DNA of 51,479 nucleotides from Litorilinea aerophila (lineage in GTDB: Bacteria > Chloroflexota > Anaerolineae > Caldilineales > Caldilineaceae). Each line of letters begins with the position of its first letter. Within the stretch, counting starts at the first letter, position 1. Position numbers and translations under genes: made by a program. The stretch lies in NCBI GenBank assembly GCA_945897075.1, contig CAMDEX010000011.1, positions 1-51,479 of the forward strand, read 5' to 3'. Shown piece after piece: positions 40,252-49,354 of the stretch. A model generated the notes under the pieces. It had not been told where the DNA came from, searched no databases, and saw only the letters and a list, made by a program, of their open reading frames with translations.

Positions 40252-43200
40252 GTGTCCGAAAATTACATCTTCGCCCCGGTCAGCAGCAAAGGTTTTCCCG
40301 TTCTTCTGGTTGCCAATTACAGCAGCGACCACGACACACCGACCGTCACCGCCAAAGTGCCCTTTGCCATCACCAGCCAGACACCGGCGCGGGCCGAGTG
40401 GCGTATGGATTTTCAGGGCAAAGTCTACACCGGCGAGGGGATGAATGCCCAGGCCACCTGGGACACCTACAACGCCCTGGGCTATCGGGTGGCACCGGGG
40501 CTGTTCGGCTTCGACGCTACCGAGACCTTCTACTACGACAGCGGCGCGCGGCCCTCGCTGACTGTCAGCGGCACTGTCGAAGTGCGGCGCGGCGACATCT
40601 GGCCTTTCGGCTACAATTGGCTGACCAGCTATGACACGCTGCTGGTGGATCGGGGCAGCGATGTCACGCTGATCCAGGGCGACGGCCAACACTTGACATA
40701 CACGCGCCAGGCGGACGGCTCCTACCGCTCCCTGCCCAGCGACTACAACACCCTCGTCAAGAATGGCGACGGCAGTTGGAAGCGCACCTCCAGCCAGGGC
40801 GCTGTCGAACTTTTCAACGCGCTGGGCCGCCTGACCCGTCTCCAAGACCGCAACGGCAACGCGCAAACACTGGCATACGAGCCAAACGGTGTGGCTCTGC
40901 CGCCCGGTCGTTGGGGATTGACGACGCGCCTGACAGCCATCACCGACCCCAGCGGGCGGGTGACGACGCTGTCCTACGGCGCGGATGGCTACGTCTCGAA
41001 AGTCACCGATGCGGTGGGCCGCCAGTACACGCTGGGCCACGACGCCGCGGGCAATCTGACCGCCATTACTGACCCGCTAGGGCGGGTGACCAGCTACGAG
41101 TACGACGCCAACCACCTGCTCGTGCGCTACGTCTACCCCAAAGGCAACGCCACGACACTGGCCTACGACAGCCAGCGGCGCATGACCAGCCACACCGACG
41201 CCCTGGGCAAGAGCCGCAGCGCTGCCTACGCCGACAGCGGAAACACCTTTACCGATGAACGGGGCATCGCCACGATTTACCAGACCAACCCGACGGGCGC
41301 GATTACCCAAGTCATCAACCCGGTGCAGACGGTCAACTACACCTACAACGAGAAGCGCCAACTGTCCGGCATCAACCAGCCGCCCCAACAGTTCGCCTAC
41401 GACGGCAAGGGCAATCTGACCAGCTACACCGGCTATGCCCAGGCCAGCACCACCTACGACGCCTTCAACCAGCCGCTGACGATGACCGACCAGGCGGGCA
41501 ACTCCACCCAATTCAGCTACGACGCCGCGGGCAACCTGACCCGCGTCACCGATGCGCTGGGCAAAGTCTATCGGATGGAATATGACAGCGCCGGTCAGTT
41601 GACGCGCGTCATCGATCCGCTGAACCGGGCGACTACCTTCACCTACGATGCCTTTGGCAATGTCGTTGGACAACTGAACGCGGCTGGCTTTGCCTCTGCC
41701 GCCACCTTCAACAGCGCCGGCAGCCTGACCCAGGCGACCGACGCCGAGGGCCGCGCCACACAATTCGCCTACGACGCGCTGGATCGAACGACCAGCGCCA
41801 CCAACGCCCTGGGCCGCACCACCCAATACGTCTACGACGCCCACGACAATCTGACCAGCCTCACCGACGCGCGCGGCAACACCACCACTTATGTCTACGA
41901 CGCGCTGGATCGGCTGGTGCAGAAGAACGACCCGCTGGGCAAGGAGACAAAGTACAGCTATGACGCCGTTGGCAACCTGACCACTCTGACTGACAGCAAA
42001 GGCAGTGTCAAAAACTTTACCTACGACGCCGGGGGAAGGCTGATCCAGGCGCAGCTTGCGGGCGGTGACAGCATTGCCTATGGCTACGACGCCATCGGCC
42101 AGATCAGCGCTATCGCCGGGTCGTCCGGGCGCATTTCCTATACCTACACAAGCGGCATCACCGGCAGCCCGGATCTGGTGGAGAGCCGCATCAGCGCGCT
42201 GCCCGGCCTCACCAGTCGTGTCAACTACGATTACGTCTCGGTGGGTGGCAGCGGTGCGGCCAGCGCACAGAATATTGGGCCGTCAGGGATGGCAGCGCTC
42301 CCGGCTGGGCCGTCAGGGATGACGGCGCTCCCGGCCGCACCGCCGCCGCCCAACGCAGAAGCCTATCCCGGCGCGTCCACTGCCGGGACAGCGCCGCTGT
42401 CCGCACCGGTCGCTGACGCTCCCGGTTCGGATGACGCTCGCCCTGACGAAGCCGGTCTGGCCGCCTATACAGAGCAACCGACCGCGCTGGTTACAAACGT
42501 TTGCGGCGCTCTCACCAGCAACACAAACTGGACGCTGACCGCCAGCCCGTATGTCGTCACCTGTGATGTCGTCGTCAATGCGGGCGTCACCCTCACAATT
42601 GACCCCGGCGTTGTCGTGAAGTTCCAGAGCTACTACGATGACCTGTGGGTCTACGGCACGCTCAGCGCCGATGGGACACCCCAGGCGCGTATCACCTTTA
42701 CATCGGTCAACGACCATTCGGTGGGAGGAGCTACCGGCACGGGCAACCCTGCGCCCAACGACTGGAGTTCCCTGCGCTTTGTGGATGGCAGCAGCGGCAG
42801 TCTCCTGGACAATGCGGTTGTGCGCTACGGCGGCGGCGACTGGTACGAGAGCGTCTACATTCAGACCCGCAGCATCAGCTTCACCAACAACACCATCACC
42901 CGCTCCGGCGAAAATGGCCTGCGCCTGGACAATGTGCTGCCCGCCGCGTTGACCGGCAATAGCTTTATCAGCAACACCGGCGTCGCGCTTTGGGCACCCC
43001 TGAGCAACAACGGTGATTCCATCACACTCAGCGGCAACAGCGCCAGCGGCAATCAATTCAATGGCTTCGTCACACTGGGATCGATCAGCGGCAATGTAAC
43101 CTGGGATGGCGATGACGTCTTCCCCTTTATCGTCTGGGATGATGTCGTCGTCAACGCCAACGCCAACCTCACCCTCACACCGGGAACGATTGTAAAATTC

Positions 43201-46065
43201 AGAAACTACTACGGCGACCTATGGGTCTACGGCACGCTCATGGCCGATACCAGCGCCAACGCGCCGATCTACTTCACGTCGGTCAAGGACGACAGTTTGG
43301 GCCGCGACAGCAACGCGGATGGCGGCGCATCTGCACCTGCGCCCAACGACTGGAGTTCGTTGCGCTTCATGGACGGCAGCACCGGCAGCATTGTGGACAA
43401 TGCGCTGATCCGCTACGGCGGGGGTGACTGGTACGAGAGTGTTTATATTCAGACCCGCAGCATCACCTTCACCAACAATACCATCACCCGTTCTGGCGAG
43501 AACGGTCTGCGCCTGGACAATGTGCTGCCCCCGGCGTTGACCAACAACAGCTTCATCAGCAACACCAACTCGGCCATCTGGGCACCCCTGAGCAACAACG
43601 GCGATTCCATCACACTGAGCGGCAACAGCGCCAGCGGCAATCAATTCAATGGCTTCGTCACCAGCGGCACAATCGCGGGCAGTGTCATTTGGGATGGCGA
43701 CGACGGCCTGCCCTTTATCGCCTGGGATGATATCGTCGTCAACGCGAATGCCAGCCTCACCCTCACGCCCGGAACGATTGTCAAATTCAGAAACTACTAC
43801 GGCGACCTGTGGGTCTACGGCACCCTAAACGCCGACGGCACAGAAGCACAGTCGATTGTCTTCACCTCGCTTCACGACCATGCGGTGGGGGGCACGACGG
43901 GCACAGGCAGCCCCGCGCCCAACGATTGGAGTTCCATTCGGCTGATGGCAGGCAGCAGCGGGGTGCTGGATCAGATCACCGCGCGCTACGGCGGCGGCGA
44001 CTGGTACGAGACGATTTATCTCAACAGCGCCAATCTGACGCTGACCGACAGCGCCATCAGCGCGTCCGGCGAGCGGGGCATTACAATTGACGGCGTGTCT
44101 CCTACCCTGACCGGCAACGCCATCCGTGGCAATGCCATTGGCGTCTATGCCACCAACGGGGCAAACCCCATCCTTCACAACAACCAGATCAGCGGCAACA
44201 AACAGTACGGCCTGCAGAAAGTGGGCGGCGGGGGCACAATCAATGCCGAGCAGAATTGGTGGGGCAGCGGCAGCGGCCCGTTGGATTCTTCCGACGACCG
44301 GGCCAGCGGCGGGCTGTACAACCCCAGCGGCGGCGGCGACCGGGTCAGCGACGGTGTGGACTACGACCCCTGGCTGCAACTCACCGGTCTGCTCTATAGC
44401 CTTTCCATCGCCACCGGCAACAATCCCGTGCAGACCGTCGCCTACACCTACGACTCGCTCAACCGGGTCACCCGGCTGACCGCCAGCGGTCCCGCCACTT
44501 TCAACGTCGGTCACAGCTACGACGCCGCGGGGCAACTGACCGCGCTGGGCGCAATTGACGGCAGCGCGGGCGTCAGCACAACACTGCAATACGACGCCGT
44601 CGGCCACCTGACCCGGCTGATCAACCGCAGCGCCAACGGCAGCACACTCTTTGGGGATCTGCGCCAGAGCTACGACAAAGTGGGCAATATCCTCTCTGTC
44701 CAGGACGGCGCGGAGACAACGAACTACAGCTACGACGCGCTCTATGAACTGACCGGCGCGGTTGGCCCCGATCTCAACGAAAGCTACAGCTACGACGCCG
44801 CTGGCAATCGCACAGCCAAAAACGGCATTACTTACGTCTACAACGCGGCCAACCAACTCGTCTCGGCCAGCGACGGCAGCAGCTATCTTTACGACGCCAA
44901 CGGCAACCTGACCAGCAAGACCGTCAGCGGCCAGACCACCAGCTACACCTGGGACGGCTACGACCGGCTGGCGCGCATCGACTTTGCCGACGGCAGTCAC
45001 GCGGCCTACACCTACGACGTGGACGGGCGGCGTCTGAGCAAACGCGAGCGCAACGGCCAGATAACCTACTACATTTACGAAGAACTGAATCTGGTGCAGG
45101 AGCTCAACGCGGCGGGCAGCGTCATTGCCAGCTACGTCTACGACCGGCTGGATCGACCGATCAGTATGACGCGCGGCAACACAACCTACTACTATCTCTA
45201 CGACCACCTGGGCAGCGTCGTCGGTCTGAGCGACGGGGCCAACAGTCTGGTCGCCACCTACCGTTACGACCCCTGGGGCAATGTTATCGCCAGCGGTGGC
45301 AGCAACCCGGCTCTGCTCAACCCCTTCCGCTTCACCGGGCGCGAGTGGGACGCCGAAAGCGGACTCTACTACTACCGCGCCCGCTACTACGACCCCCAGA
45401 TCGGGCGCTTCCTCAGCCAAGACCCGCTCCATCTGGTGACGGCGGGCACGCATGGCTACGCCTACGCCGGCAACAATCCCCTGCGCAATGTGGACCCGTC
45501 CGGTCTGCTGGAAGTGGGCTGGCGGCGTTTCTGGCAGGCTGTGGGCGGGGTGGCTGTGGGCGCGGGCACTGCCCTGCTGATTATCGGCACAGCCCCCGTC
45601 TCCATACCCGGTCTGGTTGTGGGCGCGGCCGCGGTGGCCGGGGGCACAGCCGCTGGCGGTGTAAGCGCCATCGGCATCGAGTGGGCCGGCACCGAAGCCT
45701 GCGATCCCACGCGCGATTACCGCGCATCATTCAAACAGGGCTTGAAGGGAGGCTTTGCTGGCGCGTCGACTGTCACCATGTTTGGTAGGGGCTTCCGGGG
45801 TGAGTTGATAGGAACTTCATTTGAAGGCGCGGGGACGGCTCTGTGGACAGGGGGCGGTCGTGTTGCCGGCGCTGCCTTGCGGGGGGGACAGGCAGCCGCC
45901 GGCGGAACAGCGGGGATGGTCAAAGCAGTCCTCCTGCTCGACTCAACGTTACCCACCTGGGCGCTGATGATCCACTGGGGCAATCTGACGCTGGGGCCGC
46001 TGGCCGTCTACGCCTCGCTGCAATACGCCCGGCGACAAGATCGTCTGCGCTACGGCCCCCGGTAA
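40252..46065 (+). CDS. RHS/YD-repeat surface protein with inserted beta-helix
   Basis: 1937 residues counted from GTG 40252, though the true start is probably upstream (see the TGA at 40210). Order: leader with a DUF6531-like RHS start (about 1-150); many YD repeats (about 150-660, e.g. YDAAGNLTRVTDALGKVY); low-complexity Pro/Ala linker (about 664-743); right-handed beta-helix of three repeats (about 747-1383, LTLTPGTIVKFRNYYGDLWV); further YD repeats (about 1390-1670); RHS core end DPWGNVIASG ... RARYYDPQIGRFLSQDP (about 1673-1727); variable C terminus (about 1728-1937) with Gly-rich hydrophobic segments. RHS cores form a cocoon enclosing the C-terminal cargo. No immunity gene follows; a cytochrome gene starts 10 bases later. 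Confidence 0.85.
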   Translation: MSENYIFAPVSSKGFPVLLVANYSSDHDTPTVTAKVPFAITSQTPARAEWRMDFQGKVYTGEGMNAQATWDTYNALGYRVAPGLFGFDATETFYYDSGARPSLTVSGTVEVRRGDIWPFGYNWLTSYDTLLVDRGSDVTLIQGDGQHLTYTRQADGSYRSLPSDYNTLVKNGDGSWKRTSSQGAVELFNALGRLTRLQDRNGNAQTLAYEPNGVALPPGRWGLTTRLTAITDPSGRVTTLSYGADGYVSKVTDAVGRQYTLGHDAAGNLTAITDPLGRVTSYEYDANHLLVRYVYPKGNATTLAYDSQRRMTSHTDALGKSRSAAYADSGNTFTDERGIATIYQTNPTGAITQVINPVQTVNYTYNEKRQLSGINQPPQQFAYDGKGNLTSYTGYAQASTTYDAFNQPLTMTDQAGNSTQFSYDAAGNLTRVTDALGKVYRMEYDSAGQLTRVIDPLNRATTFTYDAFGNVVGQLNAAGFASAATFNSAGSLTQATDAEGRATQFAYDALDRTTSATNALGRTTQYVYDAHDNLTSLTDARGNTTTYVYDALDRLVQKNDPLGKETKYSYDAVGNLTTLTDSKGSVKNFTYDAGGRLIQAQLAGGDSIAYGYDAIGQISAIAGSSGRISYTYTSGITGSPDLVESRISALPGLTSRVNYDYVSVGGSGAASAQNIGPSGMAALPAGPSGMTALPAAPPPPNAEAYPGASTAGTAPLSAPVADAPGSDDARPDEAGLAAYTEQPTALVTNVCGALTSNTNWTLTASPYVVTCDVVVNAGVTLTIDPGVVVKFQSYYDDLWVYGTLSADGTPQARITFTSVNDHSVGGATGTGNPAPNDWSSLRFVDGSSGSLLDNAVVRYGGGDWYESVYIQTRSISFTNNTITRSGENGLRLDNVLPAALTGNSFISNTGVALWAPLSNNGDSITLSGNSASGNQFNGFVTLGSISGNVTWDGDDVFPFIVWDDVVVNANANLTLTPGTIVKFRNYYGDLWVYGTLMADTSANAPIYFTSVKDDSLGRDSNADGGASAPAPNDWSSLRFMDGSTGSIVDNALIRYGGGDWYESVYIQTRSITFTNNTITRSGENGLRLDNVLPPALTNNSFISNTNSAIWAPLSNNGDSITLSGNSASGNQFNGFVTSGTIAGSVIWDGDDGLPFIAWDDIVVNANASLTLTPGTIVKFRNYYGDLWVYGTLNADGTEAQSIVFTSLHDHAVGGTTGTGSPAPNDWSSIRLMAGSSGVLDQITARYGGGDWYETIYLNSANLTLTDSAISASGERGITIDGVSPTLTGNAIRGNAIGVYATNGANPILHNNQISGNKQYGLQKVGGGGTINAEQNWWGSGSGPLDSSDDRASGGLYNPSGGGDRVSDGVDYDPWLQLTGLLYSLSIATGNNPVQTVAYTYDSLNRVTRLTASGPATFNVGHSYDAAGQLTALGAIDGSAGVSTTLQYDAVGHLTRLINRSANGSTLFGDLRQSYDKVGNILSVQDGAETTNYSYDALYELTGAVGPDLNESYSYDAAGNRTAKNGITYVYNAANQLVSASDGSSYLYDANGNLTSKTVSGQTTSYTWDGYDRLARIDFADGSHAAYTYDVDGRRLSKRERNGQITYYIYEELNLVQELNAAGSVIASYVYDRLDRPISMTRGNTTYYYLYDHLGSVVGLSDGANSLVATYRYDPWGNVIASGGSNPALLNPFRFTGREWDAESGLYYYRARYYDPQIGRFLSQDPLHLVTAGTHGYAYAGNNPLRNVDPSGLLEVGWRRFWQAVGGVAVGAGTALLIIGTAPVSIPGLVVGAAAVAGGTAAGGVSAIGIEWAGTEACDPTRDYRASFKQGLKGGFAGASTVTMFGRGFRGELIGTSFEGAGTALWTGGGRVAGAALRGGQAAAGGTAGMVKAVLLLDSTLPTWALMIHWGNLTLGPLAVYASLQYARRQDRLRYGPR
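42277..42336 (+). repeat. Two 30-bp direct repeats in the RHS linker
   Basis: Units GGGCCGTCAGGGATG-[GA]-C-[AG]-GCGCTCCCGGC at 42277-42306 and 42307-42336 encode GPSGMAALPA and GPSGMTALPA. The next 100 bases contain more short palindromes (e.g. GGGACAGCGCCGCTGTCC). The linker looks assembled from repeat DNA. Confidence 0.8.
42565..44130 (+). repeat. Three tandem beta-helix coding repeats of about 580 bp
   Basis: Equivalent points (TGGGTCTAC) lie at 42646, 43222 and about 43810; periods 576 and 588 bases. Copies 1 and 2 share long near-identical stretches, e.g. AACAGCGCCAGCGGCAATCA. Recent in-frame duplication. Confidence 0.85.
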
Positions 46066-46074
46066 GGGTGCGCT

Positions 46075-48966
46075 ATGCTGACTCGTCTTGGTCGCAAGCG
46101 TCTGCTGTTCAGCGCCGGTCTGCTTGCGACGCTGGCTCTTCTCCTGGCTGGCTGCGCAGGACGCGCCGTGCAGGGTCTGGTTGTGGACGGACAGGGGCCG
46201 GTCTCCGGCGCGGTCGTCCGCCTGCGCGCCACAGAAAACGCCACAGTGAGCGACGAAAGCGGGCGTTTTGCCCTGCAAGTGGCTGGCTTTCCCCTCCACC
46301 GCACCGTCACCGCCTGGAAGGAAGGCTATTACATCGGCGGGGCAGACCTGACCGGCTACCCGGCGGAAGTAGTCATCTCCCTTCGTCCCCACACGGGGAC
46401 GGATCATCCGGGCACGGACTGGCTGCCTTCGGACGCAGACCCGGCGGTGGAGCTGGCCTGCGGCAATTGCCACCAGGAATTGCACGCCGAATGGCGCGCC
46501 GACGCCCATTCCCAGGCCGCGACCAAACCGCTGGTGCAGGCGATCTACAACGGCACAGACCAGCACGGACGATCCGGCGTCGGTCTGGGCTTTCTGCTAG
46601 ACATGCCGGAGGAGACGGGCAACTGCGCGGCCTGTCACGCACCGGCCGCGCCCGATCTGAACAGTTTGGAAGGCGAGGCGGCCAACGGCGTCTTCTGCCA
46701 ATTCTGCCACAGCGTCATCGCTGCCCAGCAGCCCTACGCCGAGACGACGGCAGGGATCAACGCCATCAGCCTCCTGCGCCCGCCGCCCGACGAGCATCTC
46801 TTCATCGGCCCCTACGACGACGTGACCGGGCGCGACACCTTCAGCCCGGTGCAGAAGAGCAGCCAGCAGTGCGCGGCCTGTCACAGCGGCGGCTGGTGGG
46901 GCGTCGCGGCCTACTCCTCTTTCGACGAATGGCAGGCCAGCGCCTACGCCGCGGCGGGCGTGCAGTGTCAGGATTGCCATATGCCCGCGCTGGGCGCGGC
47001 GGATGACGCCTCCATCCGGCTGGTCTCGGCCTGCGCGCCGGAGCAGAGAAGTTCAACTTTTGTCAAAAGTCGAACTTCTGAAACTCTCTGTATCGTACAA
47101 AGTTGCATCGCCTGTCATCTGACCGGCAAGACCGCAGACCGCGACCCGACGACGGCCATCCCACTCATCCCGCCGCGCAACCCGGCCACAGTTGCCTCGC
47201 ACCGGATGCTGGGCGCGAGCGACGCGGACTTTCTCGCCAGCGCAGTGACGCTCGTCCTCACCGCCACGCAAGGCGCGGACGGTGTGCTGGCCGAAGTCGC
47301 CATCAGCAACCGGGGCGCAGGCCACAGCATCCCCACCGACGGCTGGATGCGCAATCTGATTCTGCTGGTGACAGCCAGCGACGCCGCGGGCAATCCGCTG
47401 GACTATCTTGGCCCGGAAAGTGTGCCAGATTGGGCGGGCATTGGATCGGCGGCGGAGGCCAACTACGCCGGTCTACCCGGCAAAGGCTTTGCCCGGCTGC
47501 TGGAGGATTGGGAGGGGGAAGCGCCGTCGCCGCCCTGGCGCAACGGTATACGCGTGCGCAGCGACAACCGCATCGGCGCGGGCGAGAGCGATCAGTCACT
47601 CTATCTTTTCGCCCTGCCCGCGCACGACAGACCCGTACAGGTGTCGGCGCGGCTGATCCACCGGCGTATCTTCAAAACCTGGGCCGACGCCAAAGGCTTC
47701 GACCCGGTGGATACGCCAATGGCCGAGGCCAGCGCGCTGGCTGTCGTCTCGACGGCAGCGGTCTTACAACGCTTGCAGCAACCCTATGATGCGTCGCTCT
47801 TTGCGCCGTCGCTGGCTACCACCCACAATGGAGAGCGTCTGGACGCCGCCCACATTGCCCAAGCGGGTGAGTGCGCCAACTGTCACAGCGCGGCCTTCGA
47901 CGCCTGGCAAAATTCCGGCCACGCCCTCTCCGCCACCTCACCGCTCTACCGGGCGCGGGTCAAAGTCGCCAGCCAGAATACCCAGGCCGAGATCGCTCCT
48001 TTCTGCGCCGGTTGTCACACGCCGATTGGTCTTCTCAGCGGGCAGGTGCGCACGCGCTGGAGTTGGTTCGGACAGGAGAGTTACCCGCTGGATGCCGCGG
48101 CCCAGAGCGGCGTCCAGTGCAGCGTCTGCCACGCCATCAGCGCAGTGACCGGTGGGGCAGACGGGGCGTATGTGATGGACCCGGCGCGGTTGGGGTTTAC
48201 CGATGTGACGACGGCCACCGCCAACACCCACGCCACAGCGCTACGCAACGAACTTTACGCCACCCCGGAATTCTGCGCGGCCTGTCACGAGACGACCAGC
48301 CCAGTCAACGGCCTGCCGGTGATGACGACGTTCAGCGAATGGCAGGCCAGCCGCTTCAACAGCGGCGACGCGGCCACGACAGTAACCTGCCAGGGCTGCC
48401 ATTTCGCCGACGGGCGACATGGCGAATTGCGACCAGAAGATATGCTGGCTGCGGCGACGGTTGATTTGGCGTTGGAGGCCGACGGCGACGACGGATTGAC
48501 GGCGCAAGTGACGGTTGCCAACACCGGCGCGGGCCACTCTCTGCCCACCGGCGCAACGGAATTGCAGCAGATGTGGCTTGAAATCAGAGCGACGGACGAC
48601 GGCGGACGGCAGCTTTTTGTTTCCGGCGCGGTGGACGAGTACGGCGATCCGGGGACGGACGCGATCACTTTTGGCACAAAGTGGCTGGACGCCGAGGGGA
48701 AACCGACCGAACGACTGTGGGAGGCGGCTGCGCCCCTGTGGGATCAGCGGATTGCCGCGGGCGACGTTTTCACAGCTACCTATGCCATCGCGCTGCCGCC
48801 CGGCTGGAGAGAACCGCTTCAGGTGCGCGCCGCCCTCAACTACCGGGCCGCGGCGGGCTATCTGACCAGTCTGATGTCGATCTATTTGCAGGAGGAAGTG
48901 ATCGCTGCGCCCACCATCGAAATGGCCGCCGCGGAAAATTGTTGGGGCTGCCCGACATCTCCGTAG
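46075..48966 (+). CDS. Eleven-heme lipoprotein c-type cytochrome with internal duplication
   Basis: 963 residues. Lipoprotein signal LALLLAGCAG, then a carboxypeptidase-regulatory-like beta domain (about 30-105). Heme half 1: CGNCH, CAACH, CQFCH, CAACH, CQDCH, plus CIACH; then a beta-sandwich with NRGAGHSIPTDG. Heme half 2: CANCH, CAGCH, CSVCH, CAACH, CQGCH; then a second sandwich with NTGAGHSLPTGA. Each half has the same five-heme order, so the gene is a tandem duplication with one extra heme. It probably carries electrons across or on the cell surface. A 33-bp palindromic element lies just before the extra heme site. The stop TAG is formed by the first base of a repeat array, so the C terminus (CWGCPTSP) may be truncated. 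Confidence 0.9.
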   Translation: MLTRLGRKRLLFSAGLLATLALLLAGCAGRAVQGLVVDGQGPVSGAVVRLRATENATVSDESGRFALQVAGFPLHRTVTAWKEGYYIGGADLTGYPAEVVISLRPHTGTDHPGTDWLPSDADPAVELACGNCHQELHAEWRADAHSQAATKPLVQAIYNGTDQHGRSGVGLGFLLDMPEETGNCAACHAPAAPDLNSLEGEAANGVFCQFCHSVIAAQQPYAETTAGINAISLLRPPPDEHLFIGPYDDVTGRDTFSPVQKSSQQCAACHSGGWWGVAAYSSFDEWQASAYAAAGVQCQDCHMPALGAADDASIRLVSACAPEQRSSTFVKSRTSETLCIVQSCIACHLTGKTADRDPTTAIPLIPPRNPATVASHRMLGASDADFLASAVTLVLTATQGADGVLAEVAISNRGAGHSIPTDGWMRNLILLVTASDAAGNPLDYLGPESVPDWAGIGSAAEANYAGLPGKGFARLLEDWEGEAPSPPWRNGIRVRSDNRIGAGESDQSLYLFALPAHDRPVQVSARLIHRRIFKTWADAKGFDPVDTPMAEASALAVVSTAAVLQRLQQPYDASLFAPSLATTHNGERLDAAHIAQAGECANCHSAAFDAWQNSGHALSATSPLYRARVKVASQNTQAEIAPFCAGCHTPIGLLSGQVRTRWSWFGQESYPLDAAAQSGVQCSVCHAISAVTGGADGAYVMDPARLGFTDVTTATANTHATALRNELYATPEFCAACHETTSPVNGLPVMTTFSEWQASRFNSGDAATTVTCQGCHFADGRHGELRPEDMLAAATVDLALEADGDDGLTAQVTVANTGAGHSLPTGATELQQMWLEIRATDDGGRQLFVSGAVDEYGDPGTDAITFGTKWLDAEGKPTERLWEAAAPLWDQRIAAGDVFTATYAIALPPGWREPLQVRAALNYRAAAGYLTSLMSIYLQEEVIAAPTIEMAAAENCWGCPTSP
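47047..47079. repeat. 33-bp palindromic element family B inside the 11-heme cytochrome gene
   Basis: Arms AGAAGTTCAACTTTTG and CAAAAGTCGAACTTCT around one base. It begins at codon position 1 and encodes RSSTFVKSRTS, immediately upstream of the CIACH heme site. It has the same length as the copy at 38540-38572 but is read in another frame. Confidence 0.92.
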
Positions 48967-49201
48967 GTCGGACTGGCAGTCCGACCACCGCCGGTCACGG
49001 ACCGGCAGGAGCATCGTAAGTCGGACTGGCAGTCCGACCTACGCCGGTCACGGACCGACGGGAGCATCGTAAGTCGGACTGGCAGTCCGACCATCGCCGG
49101 TCACGGACCGGCGGGAGCATCGTAAGCCGGACTGGCAGTCCGACCTACGCCGGTCACGGACCGGCAGGAGCATCGTAAGTCGGACTGGCAGTCCGACTTA
49201 C
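48963..49201. repeat. Tandem 53-bp hairpin array (4.5 units) of palindrome family A
   Basis: Units start at 48963, 49016, 49069, 49122 and 49175 (the last is only 27 bases). Each has a 27-bp palindrome (arm GTAAGTCGGACTG, with GTAGG in unit 1) and a 26-bp part containing a second palindrome (CCGGTCACGGACCGG). Units differ at only a few bases. The first unit supplies the TAG stop of the cytochrome gene. From 49202 to 49354 there is only the leader of the next gene, with AAAGGAG at 49341-49347. Confidence 0.95.
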
Positions 49202-49354
49202 AGGGCTGTGTCCTGGCGCACAGCCAAATAATCAGCCGTGTAGTACGATCCGTTCATCCTCTACCCCTCTCGACAGGTGTTGCCTGCCGGGTATATTGTG
49301 CATTCCGCGTTCCCCTGTTGCATCTTCTCTGCTACGATTCAAAGGAGAAATCTG

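Noticed and set aside
38938..41040. 700-codon open frame on the - strand across the cohesin/dockerin/RHS region
   Set aside because: Antisense shadow of well-supported secreted protein genes; no domain visible.
45480..46065. RHS C terminus as a polymorphic toxin with immunity partner
   Set aside because: The tail has Gly-rich hydrophobic segments but no toxin motif I recognise, and the next gene is a cytochrome 10 bases away, so no immunity gene is present.
48963..49201. CRISPR-like geometry: a 27-bp palindromic repeat every 53 bases
   Set aside because: The intervening 26-base segments are nearly identical to one another and themselves palindromic, and no cas gene is present. It is a tandem hairpin array, not a CRISPR.
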